A DNA stretch of 40,083 nt from Mnemiopsis leidyi. Taxonomy: Eukaryota > Ctenophora > Tentaculata > Lobata > Bolinopsidae. The translations under genes and the position numbers were made by a program. This document shows, in pieces, positions 1-10,852 of the stretch. The first letter of the stretch is position 1, and each line of letters begins with the position of its first letter. The stretch spans positions 3,567 to 43,649 of the forward strand of contig JH154143.1 in NCBI GenBank assembly GCA_000226015.1, in the 5' to 3' direction. A model generated the notes under the pieces. The model was given only the letters and a program-made list of their open reading frames with translations. It had not been told where the DNA came from and searched no databases.

Positions 1-1007
1 AGTTAGTGTCACATTTTAGAGCCTCGACGATAGCTTTTAAACGATTTCTCGGTCGATTTTAGTCAGGAGTATGTCCTCTTTGCTCTCTTTTGTCAAAGTC
101 GCCAGCACTGCATTACGTCAGTGACTAGATAATCATTATGTATACGGAAGTTACCATGAAGCCGCGCTAAATGCGCGTGAGTTATGACAGGTGCAGCATG
201 CAAGCGTCCGAGTTCGCGCGTGCGCAACATGTACATCCTAGATCGTCGTAACTTTTAAACGACCAGGGGTAGTCTTTCCCGTTGTCCAATTTCAAAAAGG
301 AGGGCATCCTCGTTTTCAGCTCGTTGAGCTCTATCAGATAAGGGTTGAGCCCATATAGGTTTAGAAAAAAGGGCGCACCCTACCCCGATCTTCTGCGTAG
401 AAAGTCGGGATAGATACCACTACTAAAAACCTTAAATAAATTTTAATATTTATACTTTTGGTGTGATAGCGAAAAATAAATTTAAAGCTTGAATGTGTCT
501 AATTTCTGTGCAATTTTTGCCATATTTCGTGTTAATTGCCCATTGATTCAGAGCTTGTTTAAGCCTTAAACCTGTCTATAAAAAGTGATCTAATCTATAC
601 TTTTAAGAATTTCATAACTATAAAGATGGGATCATATTTTTTTCCGTCCCCTAGGTGTTTCATTGGCATTTCTTATTACTGGCTTTAATGAATAACTTTT
701 ACTGCAAAATTTTCTTTATTTCACTCTTCAGAAATTTTTCAAAACATATGCGGTAAAAATGTATCCTCAATATCTTTCAAATTGAATTTAAGATGAGGTT
801 ATCCTTATTCTATCACATAAAATGATATTTTGTGTGGTCTTGTATTACGGAAAGTCTCTATCCCATCAGCTTTAATTGCTGTTTCATGCAGCTAGAATGA
901 AAAATGAAGGCATTGGAAATTTGAATTTCATCAGTATTTCCATCAGTTACAAGTTTTCAGTGAGTGAATTTTGTTTTTAAAACTGTTTTATTTAGATTAT
1001 CACAAAG
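1..1007. other. Intergenic / 5' flank with likely 5' UTR acceptor
   Basis: No coding region seen. A GC-rich patch around 165-230 contains GCGCGTGCGC at 216-225, which resembles an NRF1 site, so a promoter could lie here. Just before the first gene, a pyrimidine-rich stretch ends in TTTATTTAG at about 995, followed by a 12-base leader and the ATG at 1008. That looks like a 3' splice site, so the gene probably has a non-coding first exon. A short SINE fragment at 388-421 is listed separately. Confidence 0.4.
388..421 (-). repeat. Fragment of tRNA-derived SINE head
   Basis: Read on the minus strand, this matches, with a few changes, the stretch at 36533-36568 that lies between the A-box and B-box of the SINE described there (GTAGTGGTATCTA, then ACTTTCTACGCAGAAGATC). 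The match stops on both sides, so it is a truncated copy. No function is implied. Confidence 0.55.
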
Positions 1008-2657
1008 ATGAGTGTAGGAGAAGTACTTTTACAGACTACGGCTAATCACCTTGGAACTTATCATGAAAAAAGTAATAGCTTTATCATACCAGACAAGTCA
1101 GGAATTTCTGCTTGTAGAGTAAACACTGACATTCATAACAAAATTACTGAATGTATTGTGACAAGCTCATCATTTAAACACAATAGTCCTCAAACTCTCG
1201 ATTGCTGGAATAGTGAAGATAAAGGAGAGTTTGTTGTCGTCCAGCCAAATGAAGTTTACATTGTGAAAGATTCAGAAGTCGTAAAACATAAGTATCAGCC
1301 AGAAAAGTTACCAATCCTTGGATGTTGTTCCTTTCAAGACTATGTTGTTACTGTCTCAACCTCAACTTACACCGTGTGTAACCTTACCGACCTTAAGTCT
1401 TATTCTTATGAAATAACTGAGATCAAAAAGTGTACAGCTATAACAGCTGGATGGAATTTAAAAGTTTCTAATGAAAAAGACGATTCTAAAATGCAGATAG
1501 ATGTGCTTTTTTGTGATGGCAGCAGAGTTTATCACTGTATTGGTGAGTCAGTATCTGTTGTTGATTCTGGAAGAGTGCTTTCATTTTGCAGGACAGAGTT
1601 TGGTTATCTTGCTGCATTTGAAACTAACTGGAGGCTTAGCCCAATGCACTTATTTGGTGATCAGCCCATTGACTTGGATAGTTTGGAGATTCCTCGGAAT
1701 CACCGATCATCAAGTGAGGCCAGGTTGCAACTATATGGCTGGGACATGGAACTGCTTGATGACAAAAACCTTCCTGGTAACAATGAGCCAACTCTTCTCG
1801 TTGAGAGGTGCAATGTCGTTTGTGTGTCAGGATTTTACAAGCATGTTATAAGCATTTTTCATCTTAAGAATGGAACAATCAGCCATAAAAAAGACTTATC
1901 TATTGGTGTTGAGGCTAGATGTGCAGGCCTTGCATTCATGGAACAAAATTTGCTTATATTAAGGCGCAGATTTGACTCTGATAATATCTTGCTCACATTT
2001 CCTTCCAAAAGTGGTACTATTTCAGGAGATACCAGTCTCGAAGTGATCAATCTCGAAGACCACATAGGAAATTTGTTTGGTAAAAAGAAAAAACAAAAGC
2101 GAAAATATAATGAAAAATATGTTAGTAGATGGAATCAGCCAGGTAAGGGGCTTATGAGTTACCCCAAATTTATCCGTGACAACATAACAGAAGAAGAAAT
2201 TGAACAAAAGGCACAAGAAATTTTGGAGGAGTATCGAAACAAGCCACCCCGCATTGGATCATTCTCAGATTCTGAACTTTCAGAGGAAACTTTAGAAATA
2301 CTCGCAGATTGCAAACCTCGACACCCATTCATTCCGATTCCAGTTTGTGATTCTTCTGGAGAAGAAGAATCAGAATTAATTGTGCCTGGGAAACTCGTTT
2401 TGCCAGCTTTTGTGACTGCAGATGGACAAAACACTGCTAGTCTTATTAGTGAGATATGTTCAGATACAGTAAAGGAAGATAATAAAGCAAAAGCGGGTTC
2501 TGAAGCTTTAGAGACCACGGAAAAACACAGCAGCTCAAGTTGTGGGAATTCCTCTGGAATTGATACAAAACTTGATAAGATAATTAACTTATTGGAAAGA
2601 CAAAATCTCTTACTTGAAATGATTGCTAGGCAGTCTCTCATTGATAGAAGTATGTAA
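1008..2657 (+). CDS. Beta-propeller-like nuclear protein, possibly NOL11-like (549 aa)
   Basis: A single uninterrupted 549-codon frame. Residues 1 to about 350 alternate short beta-strand-like runs with polar turns, as in a degenerate WD/beta-propeller. Stretches such as GEFVVV and NLLILRRRFD resemble the N-terminal half of NOL11, a small-subunit processome protein for pre-rRNA transcription and processing. That resemblance is weak and from memory, and NOL11 is usually about 720 residues. A lysine-rich run KKKKQKRK at about 359-366 would serve as a nuclear signal. The rest is acidic and serine-rich, ending in a leucine-rich amphipathic helix (about 522-545) that could form a coiled coil. The start follows an apparent 3' splice site by 12 bases. 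It lies tail to tail with the minus-strand receptor gene. Lack of introns in a 1.65 kb CDS is unusual beside its neighbours. Confidence 0.7.
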   Translation: MSVGEVLLQTTANHLGTYHEKSNSFIIPDKSGISACRVNTDIHNKITECIVTSSSFKHNSPQTLDCWNSEDKGEFVVVQPNEVYIVKDSEVVKHKYQPEKLPILGCCSFQDYVVTVSTSTYTVCNLTDLKSYSYEITEIKKCTAITAGWNLKVSNEKDDSKMQIDVLFCDGSRVYHCIGESVSVVDSGRVLSFCRTEFGYLAAFETNWRLSPMHLFGDQPIDLDSLEIPRNHRSSSEARLQLYGWDMELLDDKNLPGNNEPTLLVERCNVVCVSGFYKHVISIFHLKNGTISHKKDLSIGVEARCAGLAFMEQNLLILRRRFDSDNILLTFPSKSGTISGDTSLEVINLEDHIGNLFGKKKKQKRKYNEKYVSRWNQPGKGLMSYPKFIRDNITEEEIEQKAQEILEEYRNKPPRIGSFSDSELSEETLEILADCKPRHPFIPIPVCDSSGEEESELIVPGKLVLPAFVTADGQNTASLISEICSDTVKEDNKAKAGSEALETTEKHSSSSCGNSSGIDTKLDKIINLLERQNLLLEMIARQSLIDRSM

Positions 2658-2663
2658 AATAAA
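2658..2663 (+). terminator. Poly(A) signal overlapping the end of the first gene
   Basis: AATAAA begins directly after the TAA stop at 2655-2657. If used, the 3' UTR would be only some 15-30 bases long. The next gene on the other strand ends at 2827, so a very short 3' UTR would keep the two transcripts apart. Confidence 0.5.
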
Positions 2664-2826
2664 ATTTCTTTTTAATGATCGAATTGTTGCTGTTCTATTT
2701 TGTTACTAAATCAGTTGATCAAAACATATCTCTACACTTCTACAAAGGTTTCTTTGCTGAAACCAGAAACACTAAAATTCATACATAAAGAAATCTTGGT
2801 AAGCTGGTGCGTGTACTTGTGAAAGT

Positions 2827-4061
2827 TCAGTCCCTAAAAGGATTGCCTGTTGGAATACCTGAAAAATATTTGTTATTTCTTTATTTGTTGTAAAATTGTT
2901 CATCATGTAAAGTTACTTTTTTAACTCTTGAAAGCATGGCATAATTTTTTATTTCATATTTACAATAGCTTATTAAAATAAAAATTTATGTTCATCAAGA
3001 AACAGTTTACAATGTATTTACACCAACCTAAATCTGTGTCTGGATTATTAATCTTTAAGTTGTAGTCATACTCTGATCTCCTTTTAAGTACTGGACCATT
3101 TTGTTTAACACAGGGTTTAAGTGCAGAATAGTGTGACAAACTTTCTGTTGGCACTTGATCAAAATCTATTTCTAACTCATAGTATTCTGATTCAAAGAAA
3201 TTTTCTTCTTTTGATTGTGCTTCCGCTAAATTAGCATTGATTGGTGTAGTGCTAGATGCTTGAAGAATTGCCTTATCTTTCCATGTGTTTGAACTAGATC
3301 CAGCTCCAGTATTCTTCTTAGACTTTCTCCGATTGTTTCTGGATGGTGGTAACATTGCGACTTTAGGATGGAAAGCTTCTTTGGGAATGATTACTGGGGA
3401 TCCAGCAATTATGACCGAAGTATGATCACCGGGTCGGTGTAACATTTTTGCTGATTGGCTTTGACTGAATGGCACGGGTATGGGAGGCTTTTGATAATTT
3501 CCTTCGATATCAAATAGAGAATTGTCAGTTGAGTTCTTTTCTTCTTGAATCTGATGTGTAGGAGAATTCTTTGGATTTTTCCGACTCAAACGGGTATAGC
3601 CATGCAATGTATGGTCAATACTCTGGCCATTATTATTGTTACCTGTGTTATTACATAATTTCACAGAATCATATGCTCTTGACTGAGCACTTGAATTTTC
3701 AAAGGAGTCTTCGATTCGTAGACTTGTGTAGCCAGATGGAAAATAATCGTCACCCAACGGAACGATGTCAATGGGCAATCTGCAATTATTGCCAAATGAT
3801 TGGTCATGGTTGTTATCTTTACCAACCAATGTACAACTTATCGGAGTTGGGGATGACAACGGTAATCCTCTACCCACTGTCCTTCTGTTAACTTCCTCTG
3901 ACTCTCGAAAGCAGCAAGTAAAGGCTTTAATCAATGTTTCCTTGCGAACTTTTATCATTATAAACAGATCTGATGGAGCCGTGAGGTGTCATAAACAGAG
4001 TGAAGAATTAGAAGTAAGAATTGCAATGAGTAAAATTAGAAATAAGGCAACGGATCCTCCA
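2827..4061 (-). CDS. C-terminal exons of a membrane receptor, tyrosine-motif tail (partial; in-frame TGA)
   Basis: Minus strand. A 3' splice site with a good pyrimidine tract (AG at 4062-4063) opens an exon whose frame encodes a membrane helix (SGGSVALFLILLIAILTSNS), then a TGA at 3991-3989, then from ATG 3958 a 310-residue tail. The tail starts basic with paired cysteines (KVRKETLIKAFTCCF), like helix 8 and the palmitoylated cysteines of a GPCR. It has five YxxPhi motifs: YTSL 77, YDSV 96, YTRL 121, YYEL 259 and YSAL 277, typical of endocytic or SH2-binding sites. A donor after 3028 joins in phase to a 32-base last exon (2858-2827) that adds nine residues and a stop. Upstream exons were not found. 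It could be a class A GPCR or another receptor. The TGA may be a nonsense allele, a tiny mis-modelled intron, or mean that translation starts at 3958. Confidence 0.45.
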
Positions 4062-4525
4062 CTGTTGATGCCAAAGCAAAACAAAAAATGATATTTAGTA
4101 GATGACTCAAGTAACATGTGGAGTTACACGGAATTGCAAATCATCCATGCTGTAATCTCAAGCAAGTCTGACAAATAATAAACCATCTGCTTCCTACGGA
4201 ATTCTAGAGCTGATTATAACCATTGAAGGGCCAGTTTCATTCTAGGGAGCTGAGTACTCCTGTCATGATATTAGAGCTCAGTTAAACTTTGTTATCAAAT
4301 TCTTGCAAAGCCGGAAGGTATTTTTAGTACAATTGCTTTCTTTTTACCTCCTAGAGATCATATAAAGCGATAATTGCCCTTTCAAGCCAATTCACACGAC
4401 AACTTTATCCATTTAAATTCTCGGGAATTACGAATCTTAACTAATTTAACTTATTCATATAGATATGATTCCCAATTAAAGACAAAACTATCCATATCTA
4501 TAATTGCAATACCACCCAAACAGGC
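4062..4525. other. Intergenic gap between divergent genes
   Basis: No convincing exon on either strand. It lies just upstream of the zinc-finger start codon at 4526 and must hold that gene's promoter or 5' UTR. No TATA box or other clear element is recognisable. Confidence 0.3.
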
Positions 4526-5556
4526 ATGAAATGTCCGCTCTGCTGCGAGTTTGTGCCAAATGAAGAGCTGCTACAAGACCACTACTTGACAACGTGCTCT
4601 GGCCTGGCGGAGGAGAGCGAGGAGGATGTGGTGTTGGAGAACAAGAAGAAGTTCCAGTACATTTCACCCACAACGCCGGACGAGGAGATTTACTTCCTCT
4701 CTACAACACTTGAAGTGAGTAGATGGGAACAAGCACTGTTTAAGTGATATTGGGAGAATAGTGATGTCTTGATGCATCAGTACGTACTTAGACAGTCAAC
4801 AGTTTACGGAGACAGAATTTGCAAACAAAACCAAGTATAATCGTAATCCGAAATTGTGAAATGTTGGAGCCGGCAAATGTCAACTCTACTCTATTTCTAC
4901 CAGACTCCGCAAGTCACGCTCATCAAAGTGTCGGACGATTTGTTCCAGTCGGAGGAAGTGGTAGTACCAGAGGGGACGTTCGAGGGTCAGCTTGTGGTGG
5001 GGGAGGATGTGTTGTCTGTCGCCCCTTTTAGTACTGCCGGTACCATAGTAACTCTTCACGTCACACGTGGGTTAAAACATGTATTTTCGTGTATTTAACA
5101 CGTCTATTTTGTGTATTTAACACGTGTATTTTTGTGTACTTATTCTACTGAACCTTGCATTTGGTTGAAAGTATATAATATACTTAACAGTTTGTGTATA
5201 GTTAATAGTTTGTGTGCTAAAAGTTGTTTATTTCACATCGTACCTTGCAGGTTCTGTATTGTTTAATGTTTGCTCAGAATAAAAGAATTGGATGACAAGT
5301 ATCAAATCATCAACATATTGCATTTATAATTACTATAAATTCATCGATTGCATGCTAGTAAATTTCGATATGTCAATGTATGTGCTTTCAATATGTTAAT
5401 GTACGTCAACCTTCTACCGTTCAGGTCGAGAGTTCGACACATGGTCTACACAGAGCTCTAAAAGTTCGTCTGCTGGTCAGGACAAAGTCCTGCCCGTTGA
5501 GAGAGGCACATTGAAACACAGTGCTTCTATGTCCAGTCTCTCTTCGCAAAGTACAG
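4526..5556 (+). CDS. Zinc-finger exons 1-3 of a zinc finger / coiled-coil / CAP-Gly gene
   Basis: Exon 1 (4526-4714) starts MKCPLCCEF and carries CX2C-X12-H-X4-C (Cys3, Cys6, His19, Cys24), the spacing of small C2HC ubiquitin-binding (UBZ4-like) or related fingers. An acidic stretch follows. Donor GTGAGT at 4715 joins to exon 2 (4904-5039, acceptor CTATTTCTACCAG), which reads on in phase. Exon 3 (5425 to 5550 or 5556) is Ser/Thr-rich and also in phase; two donors six bases apart (5551 and 5557) would both leave phase 1. That phase fits the acceptors at 11673, 11751 and 11829, so these exons probably belong to the CAP-Gly gene ending at 25230. In the joined model these are residues 1-152. I recognise no named family with this arrangement. 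Ubiquitin binding is inferred from the finger spacing only. Confidence 0.6.
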
Positions 5557-5789
5557 GTTTACTATTTCATTTTTTTAAGTATTTACCGTTAAAACATAAT
5601 TTGCTTTTTTAACTTCGACAATCGGCAATAATTCTGAGTAAATTGTTTTGCTGAGATTGTTATTCAGAAATTGCCACTTTCTAGTTCTGCAACATTTACC
5701 GCAACAAGATTGACCGGCACGAAACTAAACTTTGAGTATTGTAAAGAATTGCGTGTCCTGGTGACTTCCGCACTGTGGACTGTCTTGTT

Positions 5790-8700
5790 TTACTGCAGAT
5801 TTGGAGATGTGCTCCTTAACGCTACCTCCATTCCCACGCTGGAACACAGAGAAATTCCACATAACCCTATCATCATCCACCCACCTTGCTCGTATGTGAG
5901 ATGTTCCATTGCCATTAGTGCTACTAAGTGACCAATCCTGTTGAATGCTGTCCAAAGACATAACCAAATTGTCGTACATCGTGATTTAGTTTGGGTATCC
6001 ATCTCCCGCTTTGCTAGCTTCACCTGCACATCCTCGAACGCAAACAGTGCTGCCAACGTTGACATCTGGTTTGCAAAACCTTGGAGAAGTGCAGAAATGT
6101 AGGCAAATATTTCCACATTTTCGTAAAGGAATGTCAACTTTTGGTTAGGAAAGAGGATGAAGACTCCAAGAGCCGCCAGGAATGCCGACAATGCCATGAC
6201 CTGAGAAGCAGTAACCCATCCTTTTTGGATGATAGAACCGGAAGTCACAGCGCCGGCGAATCTCCCGAAGTAGAGTACGAACAGATAAGTCCCACCTTGT
6301 GAAACAGTCACGTTAAACTCGTCGTTAAGATATGGTGTTGTGATGGCTGAAGTGAAACCTACTAGTGCCTCGAGGATGCTGTAGGATACTATCGGGATCA
6401 ATAGTAAGGGTGAAAGTCCAGTCTTTTTCACCTTCACCTCTACGTCACCTCTTTTTTCTTTGTCTGTTGTTTCGGCATCCTCTGCAGTTTCGGCATCCTC
6501 CACAGTTTCGGCACTCCCTACCAAAGCCGGCTGAAACGAAGTGACATTCTTATTTTCAACAATTGTAACTTTCTTATCAAATACAACGCCACCCTTTTCT
6601 TGCTTATCTATTTGACATTCTTTCTCCTTCTCACGGTGAAATGCTATGTTAGAGTTGACGTAAACAGCCTGACTAGTTCTAGGAAGTACAACTAACTTGT
6701 ACACAAACAGAGCAGAACAAATTCCTCCCGCAACAAGCAAAGCAATGGTAAACCCATACTTATCGTACAACACACCACCTATGACAATGGAAGCTGCGCC
6801 CCCTGAGTGATAACCACTGTTGGTTAGCCCTATAGTAAGTTTGACATGGTCAGGAAACCACACTCTACAGCCCTCCACCACCCCCTTGCATGCCAGGAAA
6901 CCTACATAGCCTTGTACTGCTCGTAGGAAGAGTAGGATAGTGATGGCTAGAGAGTTGTACTGTTGAGACATCAGTCCAACCAGACCCTGGCCTGAAACGG
7001 ATAGTAGGGTTCTGAATGAAGCAAATAGTAATTGTTGTTTAAGGAAGTATAAGTTTTAACTCGACACATGAAATCGGTGATATTAAATCGTTTTAGATCA
7101 TTTTGGTGTTGTCAAGCACACAAGCCCCCTTGACGATCCAACTCAAAATTCCTTACAAGTAGCTTTTGACCTCCTCAAAAAAATATGGTCCTATCAAAAG
7201 TTATGACCCTATAAAGTTTAACACTAGTAGTGACTTCTCAAGTGTAAACTGTATCTTTACCGCAAAAATATATGACTTTATTTAGGGGGTTCACCAAGTT
7301 TCACTCCTTTTGATATTAAAATTGTCAAAAATGATTAAATAAGCGGACACATTACACCCAAGTTTTGGGTTTTTGTAAATTTAAGAATTCAGACAATTAT
7401 AGTTAAAAACTTCAGTCTGCAAATAAATTTTTCCAGATTCAAAATCAAAATTTGCAACATCGCAGAGTCATTTTTACCAATTTCAGTGTTAGGCAAAGGT
7501 TATTCCACTTCGAACCACCCTTCTTCCAGCTTTTACAGTGTAACGCTTGTGAACCTTTCCAATACACCAATATTTCCAATTTCCACGGTGAAAGTCATAG
7601 CCAGAAACCTCCAAAATATTGTTTTTAAAATGTTAATGAGGATCAGATGTTTTCTGATTATCAGATGCTTGCAGACTCCAGAGGGGAAACGCTTATTGAG
7701 GATCATGTTAATTTTGTCGGAAGTGACTGGAAGTACCAAGTGTTTTTAAAATGTTGTGTGACCTCAGTACAGCCATATAAAGATAAAAGGTTGTCTTGCT
7801 ACCGGGGTGTCTGTGTATTGGAGATTATGAGCAAGTCAACACAAGGCAACAAGATCTGACAGAGGACACGTCAGAAAATAAAAGGGACTGGGACTTGTGC
7901 CATATAAAGGGTTGGCGGTGTAGTGTTAAGGCTCTGGCTTCGTATGCTAAAGATCCAGGTTTCGAACAATCACATTCCGTTCATTATCCATCTCCAGCAG
8001 AGTGCACTGAGGTTTTTGACTCATGTAATCTCTTCCAGTCTTCACAAAATTGAAAGAAGAGGGTCTTCAAAAAATCTTTCTTGTAGCCCCTGTACTATGC
8101 AGTACTGACATTTTAAAATAAGATGCTTATTGAGGGTAAGCTGCTGGAGCAGCCAGGAGAGAATGCCTGTTGAGGGTCAGATGATTTTTGTAGAACAGAT
8201 CCTTGCAGAAAGTTGTGTCCTTTTTGAGGATAAAATGCTTGTGGAGGGTCGGATCCTTGTTGAGAATTAAATCCTTGTGGAGTGTATGGTGATCGTTGAG
8301 GATGAAATGCATGCGGCAGGTGATATGCTTGTTGAGGGTAATTCGTTTGGGGAGGATAGGAGGGGACCGGGTCAGTTTGTTGCATGGGGTAGGAATTAGG
8401 TGGCTGGTCAGTGGGTGCATTCACTGCAGCGTTTTGTATCACCATTCCTGGGCGTTCAGGTGGGTTATCATCAGGAGGACTGGCCAGGAGAAAACGGATC
8501 ATTATCGCTAGGGCTAAAACTGCATTGAGCACCATTACAGGATACCGATAAGCAGCAGCTGCTAAGCTGTATGGGTCTCCATGTATCGCACAACCTATCG
8601 CTATACGGCCGGTGCCTCCTACGATCAATTGAAGTAGGAACGTGCTGATGAAAGTAATTGCCGATCGTAGGATCTTGAAATTCTCGGTGGTTTTCATCCA

Positions 8701-10820
8701 GGTAAGACCTGCCAGCGTAACTGACAGTGCCAATAGGACCAGCCAACTTCCGATTCCACTTATCTTGCACATGACATTCAAGCCACCAGATGAATAAATG
8801 ATATTAGAAATTGCGAAATTAATGCAGACTCCAAGCAGCATAACCTCAGCATCAGGAATTCTGGTGGCTTGTTGAATAACCTTGAAGTTAGACAGATAGT
8901 GAGCAATAATTCCGATAGATACCAGTGTCATTACGGCGATTGAGCAATAGGAGTAGATGTTATCAAAACTAAAGACCTCGGAGTAATCGTAGTAGTAATG
9001 GTCGTAGTAAAAGTCGCTGTATCTGCTACAATACATTGCCATGTACCCAAGATAACCTCCACTGCAGTTGAGCAAGAAAGATGCGACAAATGAAATAATT
9101 CCTTGAACGGCTTTTTCCTCTTTACTCTTCAAGAAAGTTACAATGGTCACGCCAGCAGATATTATGATGAGCAGTAACCAAGGAATTCCATTCTGGTGAC
9201 AGAAGTCCGAACTTGTCCATCCAAGATACCCATCATCGGTGACTTCTATGATGATGGTCGACAAAGAGATATTGGCCAAAAATCCGGCAAAGATCATATC
9301 CGCCTTTGGAAGCTTTGAGTTTGCCATTCCGAATCGTAGGGATTAACCTATTTACCTAAGGAGTGCTTAATTATTCCAAATACTTGCGGTTACAAAATAT
9401 ATTTAAGTCTAGGAAAACAACTGACCCAGTCCCAGTTTCTGACCGTGTTTTGAGATCATGAAAATGTTACCATGTCTTGTTTTTGAGATATAACACTAAA
9501 CTTTATTTTAGAAAGACACTTAACTTTAGCAGCCCGATACTACAGAGTTGGTAATGAACGTTTGTTGCGACTCGGCATTCCTATACGTAATTATTATAAG
9601 CATATATAGGCACTCCTATACGTAATTATTATCAAATCACACCCTGGAATTTAAAACTTTAAGCGAGTGCTGCTACCACTACCAATTTACAATTGAACAG
9701 TTTTAAATTCACTTATAGTAGGTACTAATCGTCTTAAAAAGTTGGACTTTTCAAGGCGGCTAACACCCAGTTCCCTGGCTGATAAAGAACAACTGAAAAA
9801 CAATCAAAGACTGAACAGAGCAAATATTAGCTTCCTACCTTGGTGAGATTTAGCAGAATATATATTTCGCATTCTGCAAATTATCCGAGTGAGAACAGGA
9901 AGTTGAAATTCGGGCGAGGGCAGTAGGTAACTACCATAGGTATAGCAGAGTTTAACAATAATATTGTGCTATGATAACTTATTAGTAGACGTACGGGTAG
10001 TAGTGCATAAAATGTATGGTGTAACATTATATTAAATGTATCTTATCCGAGTTTGATACTTTGATTACTTGATAGTTTGAAAGCCGAACAGCTATCACTT
10101 AAATTCCTAAGTGACCCCTTATGACCGGGCTTATCTTCAACTTTAAGCTAAAATTGAAATCGGACCGACATTCCAGTGCGAATTTGAACGAAAATTTTAA
10201 CAATAAAAGTCAAATAGTGCAAAACTCGAAAAAACATTAAGAGGATCTTTTCAGACTTCAAGGGGGCTTGCGTACGGCAAGCTTTGCTTTTGTCGACGAT
10301 TTTATCATTGTAGTTGGATTTCACAGTTGAAATCCAGTGTCTTCTCATTCAAACTGTTTACAAAGTACAAACCCATCATTTGAAATACGTTCACTGCTAC
10401 GAAAGTGAGCTGATATTTCCAAAGTGCCATGCCCTTCTCCGTCAACAAGAAGTGTTGTGTGTCAAAGAGCATGTTGAAGAGGTATCCAATACCTGGCATC
10501 ATTCCAAAGAGTCCGACCAAGAAACTGCTGATTCCTGGAGCATTGATCACCGATCACAGGATATCTATAACTGACAGACTTTACTGATGTAAAATTGCTA
10601 CACAATCAGTGAACACAGTTAGTTTAAAAGGCAATATTTTCTAGGCTAAGATGCTAATAAGTCAGTGACCAGTGCGTACAATGATGAGGCTGAGATGCTA
10701 CTTACCTCTTTCCAATAGATATTTCACGTAGAAGGATTGTGTGTTGACTGAACTCCCTGAAATCGCTAGTGGTTGGAAGTATACCGCCAGAAGAACCATC
10801 AGTCCCAACTTCGAGAACAT
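5790..10820 (-). CDS. MFS transporter, SLC18B1-like (508 aa, three exons, nested in an intron)
   Basis: Exons on the minus strand: 10820-10706, 10534-10325 and 6991-5790; phases agree and the total is 1527 bases. Exon 1 encodes helix 1 (LGLMVLLAVYFQPLAI), exon 2 helices 2-3, exon 3 helices 4-12. A GYHSGGAASIVIGGVLYDKYG stretch, split here for length as GYHSGGAAS and IGGVLYDKYG, matches MFS motif C (GxxxGPxxGG) in helix 5, and a charged loop with ETAEDAET-type repeats separates the two six-helix halves. Overall pattern recalls SLC18B1, a vesicular polyamine carrier; the substrate is not shown. An in-frame TAA precedes ATG 10820 with no other ATG between. The exon 2 donor (ACT|GTGAAA) is weak; if ignored, exon 2 runs to a stop at 10305 and makes a separate short product. 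The whole gene lies in an intron of the plus-strand CAP-Gly gene. Confidence 0.65.
7000..8112. other. Non-coding intron sequence
   Basis: Intron of the MFS gene, downstream of the nested gene. Short open frames on both strands have no domain-like composition. Nothing else is recognised. Confidence 0.3.
8113..9327 (-). CDS. Eight-pass membrane protein, duplicated 4-TM (MARVEL-like) units, Pro/Gln/Tyr tail (404 aa)
   Basis: One uninterrupted frame from MANSKLPKADMIF. About eight hydrophobic segments can be seen, at roughly residues 10-30, 48-66, 73-95, 125-147, 160-180, 190-212, 219-240 and 262-285. The first four and last four look like copies of each other: compare IISFVASFLLNCSGGYLGYM with ITFISTFLLQLIVGGTGRIA, each just after a charged loop and each ending near a cysteine. 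Four-pass units of this size recall MARVEL-type vesicle proteins, but I cannot assign a family. Residues 300-404 are a low-complexity tail of PQQ/PQG/YP units, like other cytosolic Pro/Gln/Tyr-rich tails. The gene sits inside intron 2 of the MFS gene, on the same strand. No poly(A) signal is evident next to the stop. Confidence 0.65.
   Translation of the reverse strand: MANSKLPKADMIFAGFLANISLSTIIIEVTDDGYLGWTSSDFCHQNGIPWLLLIIISAGVTIVTFLKSKEEKAVQGIISFVASFLLNCSGGYLGYMAMYCSRYSDFYYDHYYYDYSEVFSFDNIYSYCSIAVMTLVSIGIIAHYLSNFKVIQQATRIPDAEVMLLGVCINFAISNIIYSSGGLNVMCKISGIGSWLVLLALSVTLAGLTWMKTTENFKILRSAITFISTFLLQLIVGGTGRIAIGCAIHGDPYSLAAAAYRYPVMVLNAVLALAIMIRFLLASPPDDNPPERPGMVIQNAAVNAPTDQPPNSYPMQQTDPVPSYPPQTNYPQQAYHLPHAFHPQRSPYTPQGFNSQQGSDPPQAFYPQKGHNFLQGSVLQKSSDPQQAFSPGCSSSLPSISILF
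9806..10140 (+). repeat. Dispersed repeat B, copy 1
   Basis: About 335 bases closely matching 10960-11275: both start AAAGACTGAACAGAG, contain GTAACTACCATAGGTATAG and end CCGGGCTTATCTTCAA. Only a few substitutions and small indels separate them, so the duplication is recent. The two copies flank the first two exons of the MFS gene. Confidence 0.85.
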
Positions 10821-10852
10821 TCTGTCGTCTTTGTTGTATTGGTCAAAATTCC

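Noticed and set aside
9839-9872. Alternative MFS first exon (MRNIYSAKSHQ) with donor in matching phase
   Set aside because: Lies in repeat B; the second copy of B has a frameshift here, and the product would lack helices 1-3.
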